From: CAZLQF01 sp964561545
GTDB taxonomy: Bacteria > Bacteroidota > Bacteroidia > CAILMK01 > CAYYUA01
Assembly (NCBI GenBank): GCA_964561545.1
Contig: CAZLQF010000012.1
Location: 14,427-78,426 of the forward strand
Length of the DNA: 64,000 nucleotides
Reading direction: 5' to 3'
A model generated the notes under the pieces. It was not told the DNA's origin, did no database searches, and worked only from the letters and a program-made list of their open reading frames with translations. Position 1 is the first letter of the stretch. The number at the start of each line of letters is the position of its first letter. Positions 54,617 to 62,917 of the stretch are shown one piece after another. The translations under genes and the position numbers were made by a program.

Positions 54617-54648
54617 CAAAACTAAAGTAAATGTTAATCGATGGCAAA
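54617..54648 (-). promoter_or_regulatory. Bacteroidota-type promoter for ppx
   Basis: TAGTTTTG (54617-54624) and TTTG (54645-54648) on the minus strand are exact -7 and -33 elements with 20 bases between. The leader would be about 25 bases. Confidence 0.72.
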
Positions 54649-54724
54649 TAATTTTTATTGTGCCTTATTAAGTTTATATTAAACCATTGTTCCTGGTTCG
54701 TTAAACGCTTAAAATTGATGTACC

Positions 54725-55060
54725 ATGCAAAATTTAACCACCTGGCAAGCCTTTGAACAATTGGACATCCGTGCAGGGACCATTGTAGAAGTGGAAGATT
54801 TTCCAGAAGCCCAAAAACCCGCTTATCAGCTAAAAATTGATTTTGGTGAAATGGGCATTTTGCAGAGCAGTGCCCAAGTTACTGAGCTGTATAGTAAAGA
54901 AACACTGCGCAATAAGCAAGTGATGGCCATTATCAATTTTCCACCCAAGCAAATTGCCAATTTTACCTCAGAATGTTTGGTATTAGGCGTTTACCATCAG
55001 GATGGGGTCGTTTTGCTAAAGCCGGATCAAGATGTTGCAAATGGAAATAAGGTTGGATAG
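54725..55060 (+). CDS. csaA: tRNA-binding domain / CsaA-like chaperone
   Basis: The 111-residue protein is a single OB-fold tRNA-binding domain like CsaA: FEQLDIRAGTIVEVEDFPEAQKPAYQLKIDFG, then SSAQVTELYSKETLRNKQVMAIINFPPKQI and SECLVLG. B. subtilis CsaA has chaperone-like activity in protein export; E. coli lacks the gene. It is a single gene of normal length. Confidence 0.93.
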   Translation: MQNLTTWQAFEQLDIRAGTIVEVEDFPEAQKPAYQLKIDFGEMGILQSSAQVTELYSKETLRNKQVMAIINFPPKQIANFTSECLVLGVYHQDGVVLLKPDQDVANGNKVG

Positions 55061-55073
55061 AGGTGTTTTTATA

Positions 55074-55138
55074 GGATAAAACTTATCCAAAAATTTAATA
55101 GCTTCTATATCGCTACCTCGGTTTTTAAACCTATAGGT
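55074..55138. repeat. Cluster of three short dyads after csaA
   Basis: GGATAA/TTATCC (55074-55088), GGTTT/AAACC (55120-55131) and the palindrome ACCTATAGGT (55129-55138) lie between convergent csaA and the PKD gene. They may form weak terminators; the function is not clear. Confidence 0.35.
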
Positions 55139-55196
55139 AAGTACTCTTCAATCTGGTAAGAATACTTGACGACTTTTTCTAAATCATTGAAATGAG

Positions 55197-56282
55197 TCAG
55201 GGTAGAACAACCAACCTCCCTATTTTTACTTTTTGCTGCTCTTTAGTAATGCTGTAATGGTAAAGCCCGGAATTGATATTGTTCAAGGAAACACTGGTTT
55301 TAGGTGCTAATTGCATTTCTTTGACCAATTCACCTGAAAGCTTATAAAGTTTGAGCCGCATCTGTCCAATGGTTTCTCCATTTACGTTTAGCTTTTGACC
55401 TTTTGATACCGGATTGGGAAAAAGGTTGATCGATGTTTCCTGTTGATCATTGATAATGCTATTGGACGCTTTAAGATCAACCAGCTTGCACGTGTCATTA
55501 CTACCACATTCGTTAATTGCTTTTAAACAAACGTGATACGCAGAATCTTGATTATAGCGATGACCAGGCCCTTTAGTTCGAGCAGAATCACCATCTCCAA
55601 AATACCACTTATAACTTGAACCGTATTTTGAATGGTTGAAAAAATTGACATGAAGGTTTCTGATGCCATACGTGAAATTGGGCTTGGGGAGTACACATTT
55701 CAAATTGATACGCCTACAAAAGGTATCAATATCACAATGATTATAAGCTTTTAAGCAAACCTTTTGTATGCCAAACGAATCAAACTTATAAGTAGGCTGA
55801 AAGGCCGTATCGCTAATACCATTTCCAAATCTCCATTCATAATGATCAGCCTTGCTTGAAGTATTGTAAAAATGGACCGTTTTGAACTTGCTGGCATAAC
55901 TAAACCCGGCCAATGGAGCCTGACAGGTATCCACAGATCTCATAAAAACTAATTTACAGGTACGCATTGAGGTATCTGCTTTTAACATCAATAAGTAAAC
56001 TTCCCGCTTTCTTGAAGTGTCTGGAACCCAGCTTAAGTGAATGGTATCAGCTGGCAGTAATCGATTATGGGCTGGCTTGTCAATTTCTTGGCCAAATCTG
56101 TTAAAAATTTGGGCCGTAACTTGAGCCGAATCCTTCAAAACAAATGAAATTTTAAAAGCACTTTTGGTTGCGTTCTGGCTGACATTGAAATTCGAAATCA
56201 TGGATTGATCTTGAGCCCAAATTGGAGCAACAGTTTGGACTATTAGCAACCCAGTAATTGTTATGTATTGGATGATGCGCAT
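55197..56282 (-). CDS. PKD-domain protein with T9SS sorting domain
   Basis: The 361-residue protein has a signal peptide ending PIWAQ, a beta-rich N-terminal part, two PKD domains and a C-terminal type A sorting domain. The PKD marks are YEWRFGNGISDT... YKFDSFGIQKVCLKAYN and YKWYFGDGDSAR... HRYNQDSAYHVCLKAIN; the sorting domain is SINLFPNPVSKGQKLNV ... LNNINSGLYHYSI. It should be exported by T9SS and serve in adhesion or binding; there is no catalytic domain. The ATG at 56282 begins the signal peptide. A TATTTTTG element at 56292-56299 implies a very short or absent leader. Confidence 0.88.
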   Translation of the reverse strand: MRIIQYITITGLLIVQTVAPIWAQDQSMISNFNVSQNATKSAFKISFVLKDSAQVTAQIFNRFGQEIDKPAHNRLLPADTIHLSWVPDTSRKREVYLLMLKADTSMRTCKLVFMRSVDTCQAPLAGFSYASKFKTVHFYNTSSKADHYEWRFGNGISDTAFQPTYKFDSFGIQKVCLKAYNHCDIDTFCRRINLKCVLPKPNFTYGIRNLHVNFFNHSKYGSSYKWYFGDGDSARTKGPGHRYNQDSAYHVCLKAINECGSNDTCKLVDLKASNSIINDQQETSINLFPNPVSKGQKLNVNGETIGQMRLKLYKLSGELVKEMQLAPKTSVSLNNINSGLYHYSITKEQQKVKIGRLVVLP

Positions 56283-56291
56283 AAGTATTAT

Positions 56292-56299
56292 CAAAAATA
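56292..56299 (-). promoter_or_regulatory. -7 promoter element for the PKD/T9SS gene
   Basis: TATTTTTG on the minus strand matches TAnnTTTG and ends 10 bases before the ATG, so the message may be nearly leaderless. Confidence 0.4.
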
Positions 56300-56403
56300 A
56301 GCATTCTTTGAGTTTTAAAAACACTTTTGATCTTCATAAGCTATTGCTTCTTAAAGAAAAAACTTTATTTTTGAATAGATCAACGTTTTGAAGCTGTATC
56401 AAC

Positions 56404-56508
56404 ATGATGTCAAAATTAGGCAATACGCTTCCGGCCTTTTTAAGGTTGGTCTTGTTTGTTATATTAATTGTTGAGGTGATCGGGGTCATTACCAATCCTT
56501 TTGCTTAG
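56404..56508 (+). CDS. Possible 34-residue single-pass membrane microprotein
   Basis: The frame starts with two ATG codons, then a short polar start (SKLGN) and a hydrophobic helix (LRLVLFVILIVEVIGVI), and ends in NPFA. The length and single helix are typical of small membrane proteins, but no family is recognised and there is no clear promoter. The remaining 56509-56671 gap shows nothing else I can support. Confidence 0.35.
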   Translation: MMSKLGNTLPAFLRLVLFVILIVEVIGVITNPFA

Positions 56509-56671
56509 GCTGCCCTTAATTGATTGTAAATTGAAAACAATACCCAAATAGCTGCCATAAAGCTAATTAGGGAGATGACGTAAAAAGCCCTAACGCTTTC
56601 ATTTTCGAAAGTAGTTTAACTTTTTTGTACCACCGCTACTGATACATACTCCTGAAAAAATCAGAACTTTG

Positions 56672-58801
56672 ATGCCTTCAATTGTAAAAATGAAGGGCAT
56701 GGTATATCGACAATATTTCAGCCTTTTAGTACCCTTGATTCCTTTTATGCTTGCATGCATGGTTTCATTATCGGCAATGGCACATTGGCCGGATCATAAC
56801 CATGAACATGCGCACCCCCATCCAGCATCGCAGCAAGATGCGGCTCAGGATACCAACAACATTGATGCAGACCTTTACCCAAGCCTCAATGATGGCGATG
56901 GCTACGAAGCAAAAGCCAATGGCTCAATTCGCGTTGGTTTTGGTCAATCCAGCATAATACCGGATTTTGAGATGGTCATGTCCTATGGCAGTGACGTTCC
57001 TACCAATGAATTTTACGATACGGCCAAAGTCAAGGTATTGCTTTTTGAAGTAGATGAGCGGCAATTTGCCCTTATTGAATATGATGTTATTGGCATCCAA
57101 AACGAACAAGCTGAAGCCATCAAGGAAGCCATTGCCAAAAGGACGCCCCTGAAAAAACGGCATCTAATAGTAGCGGCTACGCACAACCACTCTTATGGGC
57201 GAACGCATAAAGACACGGTTAGCCAACTGATGGGCCAGCGTGGCATCAAAGCTTGTAAGGAGGCCTTGGAGTCTAAGTTTCCGGCTCAAATTGGATTTGG
57301 TAAAAAAAGCATTCCAGCCGACTTGAACCTGAACCGTGCTGAGCTGAATGGTGATGCCAATCCACTTCTTTACGTCATTAAAATAGAAGACACCACTGGC
57401 CATTTGCGAGGCGTCCATTACAATTACGGCTCCCATCCTACTGTATTTACCGAATGGGGCTCAACCCGGGGTAAAATTGGCCCCAACTGGCCAGGCTACG
57501 TAAACCAATATGTGCAATACCGCAAGCGGTTGGATTTGCTTTTTGAGCGCTATAGCCAAAAAAATGGGATAGAAACCAAACCTTTTGTCATGTTTTCTGA
57601 AGGTGCCGCAGGCGATCAAGAACCCCGCGATACTGATATTTACTTTAATGGAGAGCGGCAACCCGGCAATAAGGTTTTTATGGAGCGCCTGGCATTGCAG
57701 ATAATTGATTTGGTAGAAGCCACGCCCACCCAAAGGCAGGCCAATATCCAGTTTAAGGCAAAATCCCATAAAATGGCACTGAAGAATGGCAAAACCTATT
57801 TTACGCTCCTGCAGTCCATGGTCATTAACAATACGGCCCTTGCCACCATCCCTGGCGAGCTTAATGTAGAATTGGGTTACAAGTTTGAAAAGCACTCCCC
57901 TTACGACCAAAACATCCTGATTACCAATTCGGATGATTACACCGGCTACATTGTAAGGGAAGAAATGGCGCTGGAGGCCGTCACTTACCAATCAAAGGGG
58001 ATCCCGTTTCAACCTCATTTTGGGGAACGAATGGTGGACGAAGCCATTGAGCTATTGGATCCCGAATATGAAGGCAGCGATCCTATAAACCAGGAAAAGC
58101 TGTATGGTAGCATTTCTGGTAAGGTGGAATACAATGGCCCCAACAAAATTGCCATTGGCGCGATGCGGATGCCCCGAACGCCCAATTATGCCGGTGGCTT
58201 TTTTGGCCAGCGGACGGTCGTTAACGCAGATGGCACTTATACCATTGACAGCTTAGCTCCGGGTGAATTTTTCCTATATGTGATGGAAACTGATCCTGAA
58301 AATCCGGCTCCCAAAGAATTGAAGAGTGGCTTTGGCGACCTCAATGCTTTAACTTATGGCGTGCCCGTGCATGTAAATGCCCAAGCAACCACCGGTGATG
58401 TAAACTTTAATTTTCCAGAAGGTTACCGTACTACGGGCATTCAATCAATTGAAATTAGTGAAGAAGCCCTATCGCTGGATGGCTATTCTCTCTCTGGTAA
58501 ATTTGAGTTAAAAGGCAAAGTTCGTGAGGAAGATGTAATCGAAGTAAGGGCCTATCCGGCTCACGTGCATTACAAGCAACTGGAAAGCTTCATGCAGGAA
58601 CCTGTCATCACCACTGATGCCAATGCTGAAGGTACTTTCAGATTTGAAAGCCTGCCAGAAGGCCAATACCACATTGCAGCCTTTGTGGACGTCAACAACA
58701 ACCAACGCGTGGAGCCCGGCATCGACAAAATTACCAAGCCTTTTGATTGCCCAATTATTCGGGTTGAAGGGGAACCATCCAACAATAAGATTGGGAATTG
58801 A
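56672..58801 (+). CDS. Secreted neutral/alkaline ceramidase-like hydrolase with His-rich N terminus
   Basis: This protein of about 710 residues has a signal sequence ending SAMA, then a His-rich stretch (HWPDHNHEHAHPHP) likely to bind metal. A neutral/alkaline non-lysosomal ceramidase-like N-terminal domain follows: IRVGFGQSSIIPDFE, AATHNHSYG (zinc-binding THxH type) and SEGAAGDQEPRD (nucleophile loop). Family members cleave amide bonds of ceramides, but many bacterial relatives are uncharacterised. The C-terminal third has two beta domains of carboxypeptidase-regulatory type (SISGKVEYNG, GTYTIDSLAPGEF; then GTFRFESLPEGQYHIAAFVD). Several in-frame ATGs (56672, 56690, 56699) could start it; all keep the signal. 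It precedes the CHAT gene by 200 bp. Confidence 0.82.
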   Translation: MPSIVKMKGMVYRQYFSLLVPLIPFMLACMVSLSAMAHWPDHNHEHAHPHPASQQDAAQDTNNIDADLYPSLNDGDGYEAKANGSIRVGFGQSSIIPDFEMVMSYGSDVPTNEFYDTAKVKVLLFEVDERQFALIEYDVIGIQNEQAEAIKEAIAKRTPLKKRHLIVAATHNHSYGRTHKDTVSQLMGQRGIKACKEALESKFPAQIGFGKKSIPADLNLNRAELNGDANPLLYVIKIEDTTGHLRGVHYNYGSHPTVFTEWGSTRGKIGPNWPGYVNQYVQYRKRLDLLFERYSQKNGIETKPFVMFSEGAAGDQEPRDTDIYFNGERQPGNKVFMERLALQIIDLVEATPTQRQANIQFKAKSHKMALKNGKTYFTLLQSMVINNTALATIPGELNVELGYKFEKHSPYDQNILITNSDDYTGYIVREEMALEAVTYQSKGIPFQPHFGERMVDEAIELLDPEYEGSDPINQEKLYGSISGKVEYNGPNKIAIGAMRMPRTPNYAGGFFGQRTVVNADGTYTIDSLAPGEFFLYVMETDPENPAPKELKSGFGDLNALTYGVPVHVNAQATTGDVNFNFPEGYRTTGIQSIEISEEALSLDGYSLSGKFELKGKVREEDVIEVRAYPAHVHYKQLESFMQEPVITTDANAEGTFRFESLPEGQYHIAAFVDVNNNQRVEPGIDKITKPFDCPIIRVEGEPSNNKIGN

Positions 58802-59001
58802 GTAAGACCAGGGTTGACATCCCTCCTACATTGGTAATAAAATCAACTAAATTCCATCTCTTACTTTAAGCCATCAATAAATTGGTGGTATCAAATGATA
58901 TGGTAGCCCAGTAAAAAGTGAATACCATGACAGATCGTTCATCATTTATTTTTCATTGTAATTTGCTATATTCGACTAAGCAAACCTGAAATAATTTAAC
59001 C

Positions 59002-61704
59002 ATGGTTAAGCAAATGGTGGCTTCTTTAGCCTTATTATTTATTTGCTCCATGTTATTTTCTAAGAATTTTCCTGACAGCGTTGAATTTCATCAAGGAGCG
59101 GATACTTTTTATCATTATTACAAAATAGGACAAAATCACAGAGCTCTTCAGGCCGGTAAAAAAGCCCTTCATGCGGCCAAAAATTCATGTGGGAAAGCAA
59201 GCCTCCAATACGTAAAGGCGCTTAATTTTAAAGCCAATGCTTGTTTAGGCCTTGGAAAATATAAAGCGTCTTTGTCAGCACTTAGCGAGGCAAAATCCAT
59301 TACCACTACCTTTTTTGGCAAATATCAACGGATGTACAGGATTGTATGCAACAATTTGGCTTATTTGTACATGAAAATTGGTTGCCTGGACAAGGCCAGG
59401 GAAATCTATCGAGAAATTATTCCGATATCTAAACAACAAGAGGGTCGTAAACACCCTTTACATCCGATAATGCTCAACAATTTGGGCAACATTTACGAGG
59501 CGTATGAAGATCACCAAAAAGCATTAAAGTATTACAGAAAAGCACTAAAACTTGATCGCCATATAATTAAAAAACAACCGGAAGATCAATATGCCATTAA
59601 CCTTAAAGATTTGGCCGGGCTACATTTAAAATTGGGCAACATTGATACTTCTCGTTTATATTTCAAGAAAGCCAAGAAATATCTAAAAGAAAATTTTGGT
59701 ACTTCCCACAGTGATTATGGGAGGGTTTTAATCAACCTGGCTGATTTTTACCAAACTACCGGTGAGCAAGAACAAGCCCTTCACCTATATATGAAAGCAT
59801 TAAAGTTAGCTAATAAACATCTTTCCAATAAACATCCAAGAAAAATTAAATGCCTTAATAAAGTGGCTGGTTATTATGCATTAAACCGTCAATATCAAAA
59901 AGCTGTCAAGTATCACCGCCAAACGCAAAACCATATTCGGGATTACATTTACCACATGTTTTCATTTCTTAGCGAGCGTGAAAAAATGAATCTGATGGGA
60001 AAAATCCATCAACACTTTTGGCAATTTTTAGCTTTTACCAGCAAAGTTCAAGACTCCATCCCGGAAACTAAAGGGATGGCATACAATAACAAGCTCTTAA
60101 TCAACAATCTGGTACTTGATGAAACCAGGCAGATGAGAAAACAAATCAAAGCGGATGCTAAAGCCGAAACAAAGGAGCAATACAGGCAGTGGAAGGAACT
60201 AAAAACTCGAATAGCCAAGCATTATACGCGATCAAAAAATTTTGATAAACTGGACAGTTTAAAGACCAGGGCTACCCAACTTGAACGGAATTTGGTGGAA
60301 AAATCTGACAAATTCAGCGACCAAACTGGGTCTGCTAAATGGCAACACATACAAAACGAACTCCATCAAAATGAAGCAACCATTGAATTTGTCACCTACC
60401 AAAATTCGAACAATAGATCGAAGGATACCACTCATTATGCAGCATTGGTATTAACCCCAAATGCTGCTCAACCCTATTTTATTAACCTTTTTAGCGAACA
60501 AGAATTAGAAACCTTGTTAAACAAATACGGTGATCAAGAAGAATTAACGTTCATCAATAACCTTTATTCAAGACAGGCACTGGGCAACGAATTGTACCAA
60601 CTAATTTGGGACCAAATAACCCCCCTGCTTCAAAAGACCAATACGGTTTATTACAGCCCTGCAGGCCTTTTACACCAACTCAGTTTGAGTGCATTGCCAC
60701 ACCCCAATGAGCCTTCATTAAATGGAGCGTACAATTTAGTAAGGCTTACCACTACTAAAAAACTATTAAAAAAAGATCCAGAACCTAAGCGGTCTTCAAT
60801 TTCCCTTTATGGAGGTATTCAGTATGCCTCTCGTTCTAATTCTAACAGGAAATCAACTTTCAACGGACAACTTGCTGTTAATGGCATGCCTGGTTATGAT
60901 CAAACCCGAGGTTTCAAGGATAGCTTAACGTTTTTAGAGGGATCGCAAAGCGAGGTTCAGCAAATTAAAAATGTCTTAAGTGATAAAACCCAATCGGTTG
61001 ACATGAAAACAGGAGTAGATGCATCAGAAGCAAGTTTTAAGCAATTGAGTGGCAACAGCCCCAACGTAATTCACATTTCCACACATGGTTTTTTCTTTCC
61101 TGACCAATCCGTAGATAAACCTAAGGAAGATGATGTAACCTTTAAATATGCTGATAATCCTTTACTCAGGTCCGGGCTTGCTTTTGCCGGTAGCAATTAC
61201 ACATGGGAGCATGGTACCAACCCTTATGAAGAAGAAGACGGGATTCTAACCGCTTATGAGATTGCCCATATGGACCTTTCTAATACGGACCTTGTGGTAC
61301 TAAGTGCTTGTGAAACCGGATTGGGTGAAGTCAAAGGCAGTGAAGGGGTTTATGGCTTGCAAAGGGCTTTTAAGCTGGCAGGGGTTGATTATTTAATAAT
61401 GAGCCTTTGGAAGGTTCCCGATCAACAAACCAGGCACTTAATGACAGCCTTTTATAAAAATTGGACGCATGGGAAACCCATTCGAAAAGCCTTTCAACAA
61501 GCAAAAAAAGAACTGGCTGAAGATTACCCCCCATATTTCTGGGCCTCATTTGTGATGTTAGGTGGCCCAATTGATTCTGATACAGAAAATACCACCCTAT
61601 CTACGTTAAATTATGGTTGGTTGGGTTTTGGTAGTTTAACATTATTGGCACTGGGATTGGTAGGATTTATAATAGTCAAAAAAAACTTTAGATCAGATGG
61701 CTAA
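59002..61704 (+). CDS. Membrane-anchored TPR-CHAT protease
   Basis: The 900-residue protein has an N-terminal signal sequence, about seven TPR units (residues ~30-330), a helical linker (~340-450) and a CHAT domain (~560-865) with the catalytic pair His695 (IHISTHGFF) and Cys770 (VVLSACETGLG). One C-terminal membrane helix (~873-893) ends in KKNFRSDG. CHAT is the caspase/separase-type cysteine peptidase fold. The signal plus C-terminal anchor put the TPR and CHAT domains in the periplasm. Both catalytic residues are present, so it should be active. The next two genes encode an ECF sigma factor and a membrane protein with anti-sigma features, suggesting a signalling role. It has its own promoter region; the downstream gap is 652 bp. 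Confidence 0.9.
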   Translation: MVKQMVASLALLFICSMLFSKNFPDSVEFHQGADTFYHYYKIGQNHRALQAGKKALHAAKNSCGKASLQYVKALNFKANACLGLGKYKASLSALSEAKSITTTFFGKYQRMYRIVCNNLAYLYMKIGCLDKAREIYREIIPISKQQEGRKHPLHPIMLNNLGNIYEAYEDHQKALKYYRKALKLDRHIIKKQPEDQYAINLKDLAGLHLKLGNIDTSRLYFKKAKKYLKENFGTSHSDYGRVLINLADFYQTTGEQEQALHLYMKALKLANKHLSNKHPRKIKCLNKVAGYYALNRQYQKAVKYHRQTQNHIRDYIYHMFSFLSEREKMNLMGKIHQHFWQFLAFTSKVQDSIPETKGMAYNNKLLINNLVLDETRQMRKQIKADAKAETKEQYRQWKELKTRIAKHYTRSKNFDKLDSLKTRATQLERNLVEKSDKFSDQTGSAKWQHIQNELHQNEATIEFVTYQNSNNRSKDTTHYAALVLTPNAAQPYFINLFSEQELETLLNKYGDQEELTFINNLYSRQALGNELYQLIWDQITPLLQKTNTVYYSPAGLLHQLSLSALPHPNEPSLNGAYNLVRLTTTKKLLKKDPEPKRSSISLYGGIQYASRSNSNRKSTFNGQLAVNGMPGYDQTRGFKDSLTFLEGSQSEVQQIKNVLSDKTQSVDMKTGVDASEASFKQLSGNSPNVIHISTHGFFFPDQSVDKPKEDDVTFKYADNPLLRSGLAFAGSNYTWEHGTNPYEEEDGILTAYEIAHMDLSNTDLVVLSACETGLGEVKGSEGVYGLQRAFKLAGVDYLIMSLWKVPDQQTRHLMTAFYKNWTHGKPIRKAFQQAKKELAEDYPPYFWASFVMLGGPIDSDTENTTLSTLNYGWLGFGSLTLLALGLVGFIIVKKNFRSDG

Positions 61705-62356
61705 AGGGGGCCTATTAATTAGGCATATAGCAATTGGCTCAAGCGCAAATGCCATAGATAATTGCACAATCAAAGCTTGTAAAGTTGATCCACAGCAGGC
61801 TGCTTTAGATGACTGAAATAAAAATAATTTAACCCGGCCAATTAATCCAGCATATTCTGTTAAGATCATTACAATTTGTGAGAAGGTGATCTTTTGCGTA
61901 GTTGGCTGAAGCTTAACTACTATAAATAGAAAGCATGCCAATGATTTGAGCTATTTTTCCTTGAAAGTACCAAAATAATCTTCTGAAAAATCAAATAGTA
62001 TTTTGTCAAATGCCCGATTTGTAATTATTTTGGTATTAGTGATTTCTTTGCCTGAAGGGGGCTAAAAGTAAGGCCAAGTAATGCAAAGTGTTAAATTGAT
62101 GAAACCTATTATTGTTAGAAGTGAACCCCCTTCCTATTGCATCTTATCCATACCAATCCATCGCTTACGTTTATTATTTTCTGAACACATTTCGATAAAT
62201 GGGGGTCTTTACCTTAAAACTGTAGGTCAAATTAATCCTTTATTCAAAATAGGGCCATTTTTTCCTTAATTGTAAAACATTTACAATCAGTGAATTATAA
62301 AAAAATTTCAATTTTATTCGATTGAACCTGGTAACGATTTTAAAAATTGCGGATAT
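61705..62356. other. Gap between the CHAT and sigma genes
   Basis: This gap of 652 bp holds no gene I can support; two short open frames (minus 61693-61941 and plus 62081-62269) have no recognisable product. It contains a small near-palindrome (GCCTATTAATTAGGC, 61710-61724) after the CHAT stop and the dyad at 62269-62287 upstream of the sigma gene. Confidence 0.5.
62269..62287. promoter_or_regulatory. Perfect 8-3-8 dyad upstream of the sigma gene (candidate operator)
   Basis: ATTGTAAA, ACA, TTTACAAT is an exact inverted repeat centred about 79 bases before the sigma ATG at 62357. Its form suggests a dimeric regulator site or an RNA hairpin. The regulator is unknown. Confidence 0.5.
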
Positions 62357-62917
62357 ATGAATAAGCGGTATCAAGAAGAAGAATTGGTTGAAGGTATTAA
62401 AATAAATTGCCCAAAGGTTCTGGCTTATCTTTATAAAATTATGACACCCACTATTTATCAGGAAGTCGTCAAAAATTCGGGATCAACGGAAGATGCTAAA
62501 GACCTCTTTCAGGATACGATGCTGATTGTTGCTCAAAAGGTTAAACAAAATCAGTTTGAATCTGGCAACATTAAGGGTTATATAAGAGGCATAGCTCGTA
62601 AACTTTGGCACCAACAATTGGATAAAAAAAATTCAGCATTGCCTACATCTAAAGAAACTCAAGCAGAAGATCATCCGTATGAAAAATACTTGGATCTTGT
62701 AAAATACGATCAGCAAATTGAGGCAGTAAAATCCAATATGGCAGAATTGGGAAGTCCCTGCAACCAAGTATTAAAACAATTTTATTACCAAAAAGCATCA
62801 ATTCAATGCATAGCGGATCAATGGAACTGGACGTACGATTATTGCAAGAAAAGGCTCTATCGTTGTAGAAATAAGCTTAGAGAATTGTTAGCCAATGATC
62901 CTAATTTTGATAAATGA
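62357..62917 (+). CDS. ECF-type RNA polymerase sigma factor
   Basis: The 186-residue protein has sigma region 2 (STEDAKDLFQDTMLIVAQKVKQ, then GYIRGIARKLWHQQLDK, matching 2.2-2.4) and region 4 (LKQFYYQKASIQCIADQWNWTYDYCKKRLYRCRNKLRELL, a helix-turn-helix) with no region 3, so it is an extracytoplasmic-function sigma factor. It directs RNA polymerase to a small set of promoters, probably including its own. Its stop overlaps the next start (ATGA), which is the normal layout of a sigma/anti-sigma pair. Confidence 0.93.
   Translation: MNKRYQEEELVEGIKINCPKVLAYLYKIMTPTIYQEVVKNSGSTEDAKDLFQDTMLIVAQKVKQNQFESGNIKGYIRGIARKLWHQQLDKKNSALPTSKETQAEDHPYEKYLDLVKYDQQIEAVKSNMAELGSPCNQVLKQFYYQKASIQCIADQWNWTYDYCKKRLYRCRNKLRELLANDPNFDK

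Noticed and set aside
57461..57991. Open frame of 176 codons on the minus strand within the ceramidase-like gene
   Set aside because: Antisense to the catalytic domain, no recognisable product, no promoter.
59002..61704. Type III-E CRISPR (Craspase) locus suggested by TPR-CHAT
   Set aside because: No cas gene, no repeat-spacer array, no Csx30-like gene, and the protein carries export and anchor segments unlike cytoplasmic Craspase CHAT.
61693..61941. Minus-strand frame after the CHAT gene
   Set aside because: It overlaps the CHAT 3' end, is unlike any protein I know and has no start signals.
62081..62269. Plus-strand frame of 62 codons in the gap before the sigma gene
   Set aside because: Odd composition, no promoter, ends at the dyad; treated as chance.
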